NCBI GenBank assembly: GCA_963377175.1 | Contig: CAUJNA010000446.1 | Location: forward strand, 1,319,935 to 1,383,934 | Reading direction: 5' to 3' | DNA length: 64,000 nucleotides | Source of the DNA: Effrenium voratum | Lineage: Eukaryota; Sar; Dinophyceae; Suessiales; Symbiodiniaceae | Shown: one piece after another, positions 23,301-33,100 of the stretch | Layout: the number at the start of each line of letters is the position of its first letter | How positions within the stretch are numbered: position 1 is the first letter of the stretch | Program-made: the position numbers and the translations under genes | Notes under the pieces: model-generated | Seen by the model: only the letters and a program-made list of their open reading frames with translations | Database searches by the model: none | What the model was told of the DNA's origin: nothing

Positions 23301-26300
23301 CGCGTGAACATCCCAATCCAACATAAAATAGTCTAAAAATGGGTGGTGCACCTACCCCAAAATGGTACCATGGGTTTTGACCCACAGCCAATTGGATATA
23401 TCACGGACCAAGCAAATGATAAAAGGGGGTCCTATCATGATGAGAAAAGAAGAAAAAGTCAAGAAACATGACAGTCATGAGGATGACTGGCTTTGTAGTG
23501 GCGCCAAACAGTTCGTGGTGGAGCGAAAAACATAAAAAAAACACATGCTCGTTCTTTGCAGCCCCCACAGAAAGCGGAACGAAGGGTGGGTTCACAACTG
23601 GGATTTCGGATTCCACCCTGAAACCGGAGAGTTCCCCCCAAAGCCGACCTGTGCATGTCCATCCAAAAGGGTCCCTGATGTTCGACGCAAACTGCCTTTT
23701 TTTTGGGGGTGTTGTTTTTGGGCCTGGCTACTTCTTGCAGGACTCGGACACGCCCCAACGCAAAATCATTCCATCGCGAAGCCTGGTACACTGGGAAAAA
23801 AACATGTAAGCACCGACACACGTCCACAAACAAAACTACATATACATGCCACTACACTACACATGCCAAAAAGCAAGCTAAACAAGAGCCAAGGGAACAG
23901 CAAACTACAAACTTCCACGTGGCAGGGTCAAAGCACCAAACTTGCCAGCCAGCCTGAAGCACAAGAACAACATACTGGCTACCTCAAAATGACACCAAGG
24001 GACTACCAGTGGAGCCAACGAAGCTGGTGGGCGGAAGCTTCAAAAATATGAATACTATAGGTCGTGTTCCCTTTCTTTTGTTTACTTGATTTCCTTCGGA
24101 ATTTCCATGCTTTCTCTCTTTCTTTCCTTCCTTTACGTTCCTTCCTTTCTTTGTTTTCTGTCTGCCTTGCTTTCCTTCTTTTCTTTCTCTTTCTACCTCT
24201 CTTGGTACGTGAGCGCAAGCACTAAACGCTGCGATGCCTGATAATTGAAGCTGGCTGAACCACCAATATCTATCTATCTATCTATCCATTTATCTATCCA
24301 GAAACCTATCTATCAATCTGCCAACCTATCTATCTAACCATCTCTCTATCCATCGTCTACCTCTCTAAGTACGTATGTATCTTTCTACATATTCATTTTT
24401 AACTTTCCAGGCATGTTTGTTTATCTACTTATCTACTCATCAACTCTATCGATCACCTATCCAACTATCTCTATCTCTCTCTCTCTCTCTCTCTTTCTAC
24501 GTATGCATCGACTTATCAACCTATTCTTTTGATTTATCCATCCATCTGTCTGTCGACATACCTTCTTGTCCACACACATCTATCTCTTTCTCGCTCTCTC
24601 TGCCAATCTATCTATCCATCTTGCGAAAGTGCTTCAATTGCCACGAAATGTATACTTGACCTTGCGAAAGTGCCCACGCGCGCACACGTTTTGCGTCGTT
24701 TTGCGTCGTTTTGCGTGCTTGCTTATTCTTTTCTTGTCTGCTGTCAAAGAGCTAGCTTTCAACTAGCTTCCGTACCAGGGAAGTTGCTTCTAAACTTCCT
24801 TTGACAACCAGGGCACCAAAACGAGCACACAGCCAGCACACCACAAGCACACGCCAGGCTTGCTCGACGCCGAACCGGCCTTGGACCTCTCATTGATGTA
24901 GTTGTTGGCCTTGCGGGTCTTGTAGTGGATATGCTCCACCAGCCATCGGTTTACATTGAAGTCCCGCGGGGAAAACTTCAAATGCATCGAAAGCATCTCC
25001 TGGTAGGTCTTGCCGGTGCCTCGCTCAAGCAAGACCGGCTCGGTGGGTGCAAACTGGGTGGGTCGTACCTTGCCCCCCTGCGAACAGATCGATCCCATAT
25101 TGAAAAGCACCCTCAACACAAACATCCGGGAAATTTCGGGGGGAGGGGCCGGGTCTTTATTGGGGAGGGGTTGTAGGCACAGGAACCCTGGCTCGGGTGG
25201 GTCTTCCACCGGGCCCCACCTCCCAGACAGGGCGCTGGTCAGCACGACAATGTCATCCCACCCGAAGGCGGCACCCGACCCCGAGCGCCGGGTGTAGTCC
25301 ACGTAGGCCTCGACGCAACTCGTGTACCTGGCAAATGGCATGGGTGAGGCTTCCCCTCGGCCACACGTTTTTTTGAGACGGGGTGTTGGTGGGGATGTGA
25401 TCCCTTCTGTTTTGTTTTGGGGAGGGGGGATGGAAAAGGAAAAAGGAAAGCTTTGGCATTTTGCGGGGTCCCAAACTTTAAGACACACCCAAATATGAAA
25501 GGAAAGAGCACAGCCCCAAACAACGCCGCCCAAATATCCATCTTGAGAGGGTTCCGAGAAATCCAAGCAACCCAACTTGGGCAGGGCTGTGGGAAATGAC
25601 CACTTCTGTGATACAACAAAAGCGCTTCCCAAAGACTAAGCCCCTACATATATAAAGGGGGGAGATTCCCTTGTATCACAGAAGTGGGGATAACCCCCTT
25701 GTTCCCACAATTGGGTGCTCAAGCTGCCGGGTAAGTAGGCTACAATCACGGCTCGGGACTAATCCCAGCTTCTCCAGGTAAAACCAGGCAACAACCTACT
25801 TGCCTAGGTCCTCTAGTAGAGAGGTTTAAATAAGGGTACCGTTTCTTTTTTCTGTAGTCTATTTTAGTAGGGGAACCCTCCCCCAAAAAAGGGGAGAGAA
25901 GGGCACTAGTGGCGGACCTAGTTGCTAAGTCCGAACATCGAGCTGCCCGGGACAACCCAACTCGCCGTCAAGTTGCGTTTCGGTCCTCAGCTGCCGCTTC
26001 GGCGCTTCGTGTGGAGACTCCGCCGCGGGATATGCCCCGGTGGCGCCGGGGGTGGTGTGCAGGGCGAGGGACTGGCGTGCGCCCGCGTGAGCCCGTGAGA
26101 TGCAGAGCACTGAACCTCGTCCGGCAGTGTTGAACTTCAAACAGGAGATAACCCTCAAATTGTCAAATGGCACTTTCCCGTTTCAGCCTCGAGCGCCCTT
26201 CACTGTTTTGGATGCTTAGAAAGTAAAGAAGAAGCCCTGGAATAACAAGTGCGTCATAAACACCAGCTTCTTCTGGTTCGCCCCAACAAGACATTCATCC

Positions 26301-26700
26301 CTTGACTGTAATGCTGGCTACTGACGGGACTCTGGGCCTGGCATCCTTGCGAAATGCTGCCTTTTTGCACAACCCTAAGGCTCATGACCCCTCCAATGCA
26401 GGCCAGGCCCTCCAAAGAAAGCAACTCATGTTGAGGGCCCGAAAGCAATCGGGACCTTTAGCTTTGGAGGGGGAAATCATTTGCTTGCCGGCTTTCTCAC
26501 AGCAACATCATACACGAACCTGGGCATTTACACGGAGATACTATCTGTTATGATTGTGGCTGCATTTGGTTTAACACTCCCTCGCAACCGCGTTCTGATG
26601 ATTTATGACCGTACATTCGCACACACTTGGATAGTTCACGCGACGGGGTGACCGATGCCTGCTGGTAGAACTTGTTCTCTCTCAGCAGTGCTGCTTCGTC
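10929..26700 (-). CDS. Unrecognised helical protein with H-E-x5-H-D-x2-H motif; separate gene or C-terminal fusion of the channel
   Basis: Predicted exons, 5' to 3': 26700-26610, 26115-25995, 25327-25220, 25111-24887, 23183-23103, 21698-21567, 20703-20575 (or 20572), 19702-19627, 18850-18789, 17356-17259, 16111-16057, 13346-13229 and 11362-10929 (TAG stop). Together they give about 570 residues, rich in Arg, Glu, Phe and Tyr, with no signal peptide or membrane segment seen. The core holds 'NYWLPGLNAGIPF', then 'DPIHEITFTAHDFGHFLIPD', then 'ATTMVFADMLFVETLRL'. The clustered His, Glu and Asp could form a metal site in a helical bundle (inference). The C-terminal third looks coiled-coil-like. 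Phase is consistent at all junctions except 24887 to 23183, where a small exon may be missing. No new start codon is obvious, and phase runs in from the channel exon at 27029. I cannot name the family. Confidence 0.65.
11924..12036 (+). mobile_element. Small inverted-repeat element, family A
   Basis: Ends GGGTCAAAA and TTTTGACCC. Contains CAGTGAACATCCCGATCCAA and GGTGCACCTACCCCAA. Intronic. Confidence 0.85.
12890..12901 (+). other. 12-base match to the 3' end of the dinoflagellate spliced leader
   Basis: TTTTGGCTCAAG equals the last 12 bases of the conserved dinoflagellate spliced leader (established knowledge). The upstream half of the leader is absent. It sits in an intron of the minus-strand gene on the opposite strand, with no gene after it. 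It may be a relic of a reinserted mRNA or chance. Confidence 0.3.
13229..13346 (-). CDS. Exon, unknown domain: coiled-coil-like
   Basis: 39 codons plus one base, acceptor GGACGTAG|GAG, donor TCCG|GTGCTC. 'EFKAKFMPFFVEDYRW' then 'NMAKRAEERASEVARTS', a charged amphipathic helix that continues into the last exon. In phase both ways. The intron to 11363 holds A-runs, C/A repeats, the family A repeat 11924-12036 and a spliced-leader-like 12-mer at 12890-12901. Confidence 0.72.
13395..15175. mobile_element. AT-rich 1.8-kb element with terminal inverted repeats
   Basis: Both ends carry, from outside in, a TATA run, a run of about 12 C and CATGGACCCTGGTTT (inverted at the right end, 15,127-15,175). 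The outer flanks on both sides are TACATACAT (13386-13394 and 15176-15184), a candidate 9-base target duplication. The interior is much more AT-rich than the surroundings and has no gene. It lies in the intron between exons 16057 and 13346. Confidence 0.6.
14727..14938. repeat. Tandem pair of perfect-looking hairpins
   Basis: Two copies, about 100 bases apart, of a palindrome. The left arm is three to four GATTCAA units, the loop is CCCAGAAAATRTTTTCTCA-like, and the right arm is TTGAATC units, each flanked by AATTTTTAAAAATT-type A/T palindromes. Inside the AT-rich element. Confidence 0.85.
16057..16111 (-). CDS. Short exon, unknown domain: 'YVELIEKHRGKLENGT'
   Basis: 18 codons, acceptor GAGTGAG|G, in phase behind 17259. 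The donor that keeps phase is AAG|GCCTTG (GC donor); GAG|GACAGT is also possible. The 2.7-kb intron that follows carries the AT-rich element 13395-15175. Confidence 0.55.
17259..17356 (-). CDS. Exon, unknown domain: 'ETGLAPFGGSKDHFFCEMRK'
   Basis: 32 codons plus two bases, acceptor GCGACAG|GAG, donor AAGG|GTGAAA. Contains 'ETGLAPFGGSKDHFFCEMRK' then 'ILEERGDRW'. In phase with both neighbours. Confidence 0.7.
17406..17510 (-). mobile_element. Small inverted-repeat element, family A, reverse orientation
   Basis: Ends TGGGTCAAA and TTTTGACCCA. Reads as the reverse complement of the other copies. Fifty bases upstream of the exon starting at 17356. Confidence 0.85.
18789..18850 (-). CDS. Exon, unknown domain: 'EWSARKIHPLFQEW'
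   Basis: 20 codons, acceptor CCTGAAG|GC, donor GTGG|GTTCGG. Peptide 'SCSVSQEWSARKIHPLFQEW'. Phase fits both neighbours. The intron to 17357 holds the family A repeat 17406-17510. Confidence 0.65.
19627..19702 (-). CDS. Exon, core of unknown domain: 'MVFADMLFVETLRL'
   Basis: 25 codons plus one base, acceptor GTGTTCAG|GCC, donor AAGA|GTGCAA. 'ATTMVFADMLFVETLRLSNY' with Asp and Glu one helical repeat apart follows directly on the His motif, consistent with a helix packing against it (inference). Joins in phase. Confidence 0.72.
20575..20703 (-). CDS. Exon, core of unknown domain: H-E-x5-H-D-x2-H motif
   Basis: 43 codons, acceptor CTGAAAAG|GAC. The peptide 'DPIHEITFTAHDFGHFLIPD' gives the pattern H-E-x5-H-D-x2-H, followed by 'LVFTG' and 'ARRTYIIYRMMSE'. 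This could be a metal-binding helix (inference). There is no GT donor: GAG|GCCGCA or GAGGCC|GCAAAT (GC donor), and GCC is repeated at the next exon's start, so one Ala may or may not be added. Confidence 0.75.
21567..21698 (-). CDS. Exon, core of unknown domain: 'NYWLPGLNAGIPF'
   Basis: 44 codons, acceptor CGTCCAG|GTG. Contains 'VFVAVANNGAFFRSAQSRRE' and 'VNYWLPGLNAGIPFV', strongly protein-like and rich in residues typical of a conserved core. The donor is TTC|GTGGCA or GTG|GCAAAA; both are in phase with the next exon. Confidence 0.75.
22990..23245. repeat. C-run and G-run tracts around an exon
   Basis: CCCCCACCCAACC-type repeat (23,010-23,098) directly past the donor of exon 23103, and an 18-G run (23,226-23,243) before its acceptor. 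On the coding strand both tracts could pair across the exon. Confidence 0.75.
23103..23183 (-). CDS. Exon, unknown region: 'FSKTISFSEEDSVGRFVSQN'
   Basis: 27 codons, phase 0 to 0, acceptor ATCGCCAG|GGC, donor AACGAG|GTGGGT. Ends 'QNQYFNNE'. The intron that follows opens with a long C-rich run (23,010-23,098). No other content recognised to 21,699. Confidence 0.72.
23278..23385 (+). mobile_element. Small inverted-repeat element, family A
   Basis: Ends TGGGTCAAAA and TTTTGACCCA. Nearly the same as 31497-31604. 95 bases upstream of the exon starting at 23183. Confidence 0.88.
24080..24715. repeat. Pyrimidine-rich microsatellite region
   Basis: CTTT/CTTC-rich tract (24,085-24,200), then imperfect CTAT tetranucleotide repeats with a CT dinucleotide run (24,268-24,620), then three GTTTTGCGTC units (24,686-24,715). 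Within the intron between exons 24887 and 23183. ORFs here are repeat artefacts. Confidence 0.9.
24887..25111 (-). CDS. Exon, unknown region: 'FSPRDFNVNRWLVEHIHY'
   Basis: 74 codons, acceptor GTGTTGAG|G, donor GAGAG|GTCCAA. Contains 'VLFNMGSICSQGGK', 'GTGKTYQEMLSMHLKFSPRD' and 'NRWLVEHIHYKTRKANNYIN'. The 'GTGKTYQ' segment is not a convincing P-loop because no upstream strand precedes it. The end phase does not match the next exon (23183). The intron to 23184 holds the CTAT/CTTT microsatellite region (24,080-24,640) and the family A repeat 23278-23385. Confidence 0.7.
25220..25327 (-). CDS. Exon, unknown region: 'VEAYVDYTRRSGSG'
   Basis: Acceptor TTTGCCAG|GTAC, donor GGGAG|GTGGGG, both canonical. 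Contains 'YTSCVEAYVDYTRRSGSG' and 'FGWDDIVVLTSAL'. The short intron to 25112 is G/C-run rich. Confidence 0.65.
25995..26115 (-). CDS. Exon, unknown region: Ala/His-rich
   Basis: Acceptor GGACGAG|GT. The frame 'SVLCISRAHAGARQSLALHT' is open and in phase with its neighbours if the donor is AGCG|GCAGCT (GC donor); CAGCT|GAGGAC is the alternative. GC-rich with weaker protein character than its neighbours. Confidence 0.45.
26610..26700 (-). CDS. Exon, unknown C-terminal region: 'DEAALLRENKFYQQAS'
   Basis: 30 codons plus one base, excellent acceptor TTTGTTTGCAG|GAC, donor TACG|GTCATA. Charged helical peptide including 'DEAALLRENKFYQQAS' and 'SRELSKCVRMY'. It joins in phase both ways. No family recognised. 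Confidence 0.6.
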
Positions 26701-26898
26701 CTGCAAACAAAACTGGGCCTTTTGCAGGCGATCCAAGTCTGGCCGGTGAGTGCAGTGTGCAGCCAGCGAGCGCAGAGTGCAACACGCGCAGCAAGCGAGG
26801 ACCAACCTTTCTAGGGGCTGTTGTTTTCGTCTTTGTGTTGGTGTTTGTTTGGGCTTGCTTTGCGACCGACCCGTTCTGCAAGTTCAACTAAGTCACAC

Positions 26899-27011
26899 CA
26901 GGTACTCAAATCGGCGACCCAGAATCATGTAGAGAAATAAAAACGCGGATATCCGCGCCCTTTTCTGGTTGAGATCGACCCATAACCTGCATTTGCGCGG
27001 GTTTTAACCCT
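26899..27011. mobile_element. Small inverted-repeat element, family C
   Basis: GGTACTCAAATCGGCGACCC at one end and GCGGGTTTTAACCC at the other, with CGGATATCCGCG inside. Related to 29736, 36656 and 63291. It begins about 17 bases past the splice junction of exon 27029 and supplies an in-frame stop at 26906. Confidence 0.75.
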
Positions 27012-27028
27012 GGATCAAGTGATATTTC

Positions 27029-27109
27029 CTGGGCACGCGCGCAAGCGCTCAGAGTCGTTCGAAGGGCCTTGGGCAGCTCAAAGACCTCCAGGCGAGAGCA
27101 AAGGATCAC
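27029..27109 (-). CDS. Channel exon: last RCK2 strand and beyond
   Basis: 27 codons, acceptor CCCGAG|GTG: 'VILCSRLEVFELPKALRTTL', then 'SACARAQ'. In-phase splicing to the next exon needs CAG|GAAATA (GA donor). If it is not spliced, the frame runs on through an inverted-repeat element (26899-27011) to a stop at 26906, giving a plausible alternative C-terminus. This exon is where the channel ends and the unknown protein region begins. Confidence 0.55.
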
Positions 27110-30100
27110 CTCGGGAAGGCTCCACCCGTGGCCATCACTGGAGGTTTGGGGCAAATCAGTGCTTCCATGGTACCAACTTTTGTAGGAAACCAGGGGAAAC
27201 CATGATGTTAAACCCTGAAAAATGCATCAGGTCCCATGGTTTCATGTCTCAAAACCCGGGGCAGATGTAAATCTGGTAAAAATAGACGGTTGCCCGCTAT
27301 AGTGGTAATGGAAGCACCGGGGAATGAGTTTTTGGCCTATGGTCCCATGCACCCAGGAAGCACTTGTGAAACAGGTTCCCCAACTCTCACCGTCTGTTGC
27401 ACGCTTGTCGACTTGAGACAGGTCTAACCAGACTGGTTGTGAAATTCACGCCTGGCAAAATTAACCACGTCCATTCCATTCCCTTCCCCTCAGATGGGTA
27501 GCGGTACAAAAAACAAACAACAAATGAAAACGAGTCTTTTTGAGAGTTCAAAAGGAGTGAACCTGGGTTGTCATACATGCAGAGGCTCCCACAATCTAGA
27601 GTTCCTTGGCGATGTTGCCCGCCAAAAGGGACAGAACCAAATAGGGTGAGTCAACCAAAAGACAAGCACCAAATAGTCAAAGAAACACATGCGACAAGGA
27701 CAGAACCGAAATAGACAACTAAAAGACAAACACAAAGCAATCAAATATGCGTTCAACCTTCACACAACCAAACAAGAAAACACAAACAGGAAAGACCGAG
27801 ACATATCCCAACTGGGCAACTCACAGACCATCCACAAAGCAACCAAGAAACCCGCAACAACCAAAAAACAACACGCAACTCACTGAAGCACAAGGCCAAC
27901 ACCTGCACGGCTCCAAGCAAACCCACATCCCCCAAAGCCATCCTCCGCAACGAGAAAAACCGGGGCGCAGCCTCCGAGTCCGGCAGCTCCCCACAGATCT
28001 CCTCGCCTTCCTCGGGCTGGAAGCTCTCCAGGCTTCGCGCCCCGGCGCGGAAGACGCGCATCTGCTCCCGCAGCACCGCCTTGTGCCAGTACCTGAAGCT
28101 TCGGGCTTCCCGAAGCTCCACTTACTTGGGGAGTGGATGGCCCGAAGAAAAGCTCAAACTCCAGATTTTCCACTAAAATGGTCTTCCCCCCCAAAAAAAG
28201 AAGTGAGTCCAACGGGTTTCCCTTGGGTGAACCACCAAACAAGCAGCAAAGAAAGACAACATGCGCGCAAGGATTCTGGACAGTTTTCTGTCCAAAACCT
28301 GAAACAAGAATCGGATCCCCAAGTAAATGGAACTAGATCACGGCGAGGGAGGCTACCACAAATGATGGCCCAAACGCTGGCTTGGCTATCAGCAATATGG
28401 CCAAAGGTAACAAGGGGAACTGAGGGACACATTAGCGAATTCCTGCCCACGTGCAAAGATATTTTCTTCGTTTAGAGCCTCACTTGCAAAGACTTCCTGC
28501 AAATTCAGAAGCACTGTTCATGGCGACGCAGATGGTGAAGATGCCTGCCTATAAATTTGCAAAGCTTTCTATATAATAGAAAACCATTTTCGTTTTACGA
28601 CAATACAGAACAACATGCTGGTACTCATGGTAGCTTTGAATCATGTCCACCCCTTATCTGAGATCTCCCAAATTCTAACATATGCGCGTCCCTGCACAAT
28701 GCTTCCAAGTAGTTGACAGTGTTTGCCATCATTTGTTTTGTAGACACATCTATATACATATATATATATATATACCTGAACCCTCCAAAAGTACTGAAAT
28801 TTCCGTACATGCAAAAAAAAGTGTCAATGTACACTTTCCAGGAAATTTGACGGAAATCGCTTTTAGCAGGCTGTGAGCGTTTGTGGTGCACTTGGATGCA
28901 CATGAACACAGTTTGCAATTTACACGGCCCGTCATACTTAATTCCGTTTCAGGTCTTTCGTCTCCAATTGCTGTGGGGCAATGTGTGACAGCTTCCTTGC
29001 CGCTTTTGCGAGTTTGCAGTTTTCTCAGCCAAAATGCAGAAACCGCAAATGCACGGAAATCGGCGGGAAATGCACGGAAATCGGCGGGACAAGTACGAAA
29101 ATCTGCGGAAAATGCACGGAAATCAGCGGAACATTTTCTTGAGAAACTGCGCACCTTTTGTCCTTGGTGAATTGCAAATCTTCAAATGGTATGAGCATGA
29201 CAATCTCCAGTGCCATGGCCGGAGCTGAAAGTGAGATTCTTGTAGAAAAAAGGTAGTTAAATGCTCCTGTGTCTTATGTTGAGCCTGCAAGAAAAGTACA
29301 GTTTTTGCTCAAATGTCTAGATTTCAAGGAAATGCACGGATTTTTGCAGAGATATATATATATATATATATTAGTTTGTAGAAGTTGGAGACGGATAGAA
29401 ATCACACGAGTTCATAGCCAAGTCTGGCGGGTTGAACAGCCGAGGTTTCGGGGTTGCACATATGCCGAATACGTACAGCTGATCATTGAATGTGCGGCTT
29501 TTGTCATTTCTATATGTGCAAGATACATTGTAAGCAATTCATTTTTTTAAAGTATTAATATACATGCGGTGTTAGCATGACTTTGAAGCAAACATGTGCT
29601 TTTAGGATAAGTCAAAGCTGTTGGAAGGGGACGGTGCACTTCAATATTTGTTGGGAGGGTATCCCAGGGTTCCATGGCAATGTGCGGTCAAGCTTTTCAC
29701 TGGGCCAGACCACCCGCAAACAGTAGAGTCATAATTTCAAAACCCGGTACTCAAACGGTCTACCCAGAACCGTGTAAAGACTTGAAACGGATATCTGTAC
29801 CCATTTATGGCTGGGATTGTCCCTTACACTCCAAGTACCCTTTCGTTTTGATGTTGACTCAGACCTGCGATTACCCGACCAACACCCCTCCCAACCCCGC
29901 CCCCCCCCCCCCAGAAAAAAAACAAAAGGATCCCCCCCCCCCGCCCCCGAACCCTCACCACAGCCCCCCCCCAAAAAAAAATAGACCTGCCGGTTCAAAG
30001 GCAACGCGTTTTGGAAAAACCACACTGGCAGGTCGAAGCCGAGTAGCTCCTCGCCCCGCTCGTGCAGCTTGGCCCAGATGGCCTCCTCAGAATCCGCGGC

Positions 30101-33100
30101 ATGGGCATCGCGCACGATCTCGATGTCGTAGTTGGATAAGGAACCTCGCGGATGGGGTAATTACACTTCACATGTGCTTTGGTTTCTTTTCCCTACAAAC
30201 TTGATTGGACGTGACTAAAAAAACACCGCTCACATGGAACCCGGTTCACATGTTCAAAAATAATGTCCCGCTCCCTGCTAAACTAGCTTGCGGCCCACAA
30301 AAAACATTTCACATGGAAAGTGTTGGTTTTTATTCCCTACAAACTTGATGGGACATTCTTTGAAAGAAAAAAACCGAGCGGTGCAAATCAACAATAATGT
30401 CCCTCTCCCGACTAAATTACCTTGCGGCCAAAAAAACCGCCGCTGGCTTTTATTACCTACAACCACTTGATTGGACATTCTTCAAGCTTCCGCGGACCCT
30501 TCCGCATCCTTGCCGCGGCCAACAAACCCGCCGCTCACATGGAACCTGACTTGAATGTCGCTCAACCTGGTTACTACCCTCCCACCAAGTAGCATGGAAC
30601 CTGACGTTCAGGGGGTCCTGGTTTGGACCCTTCTCCCTTTATTGGTGGCAGGGTAACATAATATGATCCCTTCAGGTTCTGCCTCCATGTTCAGTCTTCC
30701 CCAACACATGACATATATTTGGACAAATGGACGCCCAAGCCCCAGGAGACAACCACGGAGTATGGCCTCAATGGTGTAAAGAATCTGCCAACGCTTGATC
30801 ATGTAAATGGGTCTGTTGAGTGAGGTCTCTTCCTGATATCTAAACTATGGTAACTTCGAGGTTCGTTGAACCTTCGCTGAACAAAATACTAGTAAGATAC
30901 ATCACACATTCCTCGAAACCCTATACATCTAGGGTGAAAGTGCATGGCACTGCTCCCTTTGTCTCGATAAGTCAAGGGGATGACTAAACCACCATGGGGG
31001 AATTGCGCCATCCATTCGCACCCAACTATGAACATCAGGTATGGCTGGGAACTGCGTCCAGTTCGTTCGGCGTAGGTGTTTTCGGTGGCAGGAGAGACCC
31101 CTCATTTGCATCTTCCACCAGGCCTGAACAACACTTTCCGCGGGTTAGGGAAACAACAGGAAAACAAAAAGAAAAATACTGATGAAGCGCAATATTTGGT
31201 TGCGATATTTGGTTGCCAAACTTGGTTGCTGTTGACCCCCTGCAAAAAGTGTTTGTTAAGAAAACCCCTTGATTTCCCAAAAAGTTAAAGTCTAAAGATC
31301 CAACCCAATAGCAGTCAAGCAAGGCTGGTTTCTCTTTCCGGCGCAGCGGCGTGCAAGCTCAGCCACTTTGAGTTCATTGCTGGACGCCAGCACCACTCGC
31401 CGCCTCTGCGGCATGGCACAGGCCGTGCCGGAACTTGGCTCGCTCAGATGGCTGCGGCTTGGGCTGTCGACTCAACGGTTCCCCTGCAAGTGGCCATGGG
31501 TCAAAATCCAAATCGTACCCCCAGTGAACATCCCAATCCCCACTAAAATAGACTAAAATGAGTGGTGCACCTACCCCAAAATGGTACCATTGGGTTTGAC
31601 CCACTGCCAAATGAGCCCCAACATGCCGGGTTCCTTTGGATTTCCCTCAAACAGGAGAGGGAATGGGCCTCCACCAACCGATTTACTCCTGGGATCCCTG
31701 TCACTTTGCAGCAACTGAGTGTTTTTTGGCCACTCCCAAGAAGAACACTCGGAAACGACGCCCCTTGCGTGGGGTTTCCACATGTCATACTCTGAGATGG
31801 GCCTGTTCCGAGCCACTTGGGGCCACCTCGTGACTGGGACAGGACTCCTGCTCCTTTCAAGACTCGGATCATTCGAAAGGCTCAACCACCCCAACAGGAG
31901 AAGTAAACCAAAACACGACAAATCGCCTCAAAGGAAACCTCCAGTCGCCTTTTGGCTCCTGTTCCCGCTCCGAACCTTGGCATGGGGACCTGGTTCGAGC
32001 CGCGACTGCTTTTTCGGGGCCCTGTGTTGTTTCCACGGCTTCCCGGGGGCTGACCAAGTCACCACCAAAAACCGCTTTTGATCAAATCACAGCAACTGGA
32101 CATTGGTCCTGGGCCGGCTCAGGTTCCATGTTGAGGCATTCAGCCGGGGGAACCAAGCCTAGCTTTGCCCCAAGCTTTTGCGGCCAAACCTATGGCTCGA
32201 ACAAGCGGGTCCAAGCGGATGGATGATCCATTTCGGGAGGACCGCATCTTCGTTGCTTCAACTCACCGAGGCAAAGAGGCGTAACTCGCTGGCGATTGGA
32301 TTGGACCCATCTTGCTTCCATCAATGGCCAATCCGAATGGCTCCACCCCTAAACAGCCGCAAGTTTCGGGATGTGTCCTGTCATGGCTTAGCAAAAACCA
32401 CCAGGAAGTGCCGCAGAGAGTGACGGGGCTGCTCCGCCAAACGTGCTGAACAATATCTATTTCGTAGGCTGCACCAAAAAGCCACACCAAATCAATAGGG
32501 CTTCAATAGGGTTCCGATTCATTCTTGGGCACACGCATATCCAAACGAATCGGATTCTAGACGGACTTTAGGCTTACAAGGCGCCAAAGAAGAGCAAATC
32601 GAAACCACTCGGGCTACTTGGCCCACATCTGGAGTAGAAACTCCGATGCTCTGTTTCTGGTCATATTATGTCCAGTCTACCCCATATAAAATGGCATTGG
32701 ACAAGACCCAGTGAGACCTCGATGGGTTGGCAACAAAAACACATCCGCAGCTTTTTGTTTGCCACCAGAATGGTCCAGACCCAAAAGGAAACTAAAGTCC
32801 GAAACGGAGGTTGGTGAACCAGGCCTTCTGGCCCAAACCTGGCAGTACCGTGGGACGCCACAGCTAGCCGTTGGCAACCCCTTTGGCTCTTTGGGCAGCT
32901 TGGTACCTCCTCCGAAATCTTCAGAAGTTCTTTCATGGGCAGCTCAAAATGGAGGGTTGGCCAATCCTAATCCATAATCCCTATAGGGAAGCCGCTAAGA
33001 GACCCCTTCCGGAACTGAAGGGAAGGACCTTTGAACAACCCAGCTTTCCATGGTTGCCAAGGATGGAGAAGTAACCCCTATGGGATCCCTGAAAATGAGG

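Noticed and set aside
24080..24640. CRISPR-like or satellite array
   Set aside because: Simple tetranucleotide and dinucleotide repeats without constant repeats and spacers.
24958..24980. P-loop ATPase site from 'GTGKTYQ'
   Set aside because: No preceding hydrophobic strand or Walker B segment in the neighbouring exons.
24790..25632. 280-codon minus ORF as a complete gene
   Set aside because: Only two parts (25220-25327 and 24887-25111) look coding; between and around them are G/C-run intron sequences and clear splice sites.
31339..31405. Start of a HAM1/ITPase gene ('VVLASSNELKVAEL')
   Set aside because: The resemblance is real, but acceptor, phase and spacing fit the channel's RCK2 helix, and no downstream HAM1 motif was found.
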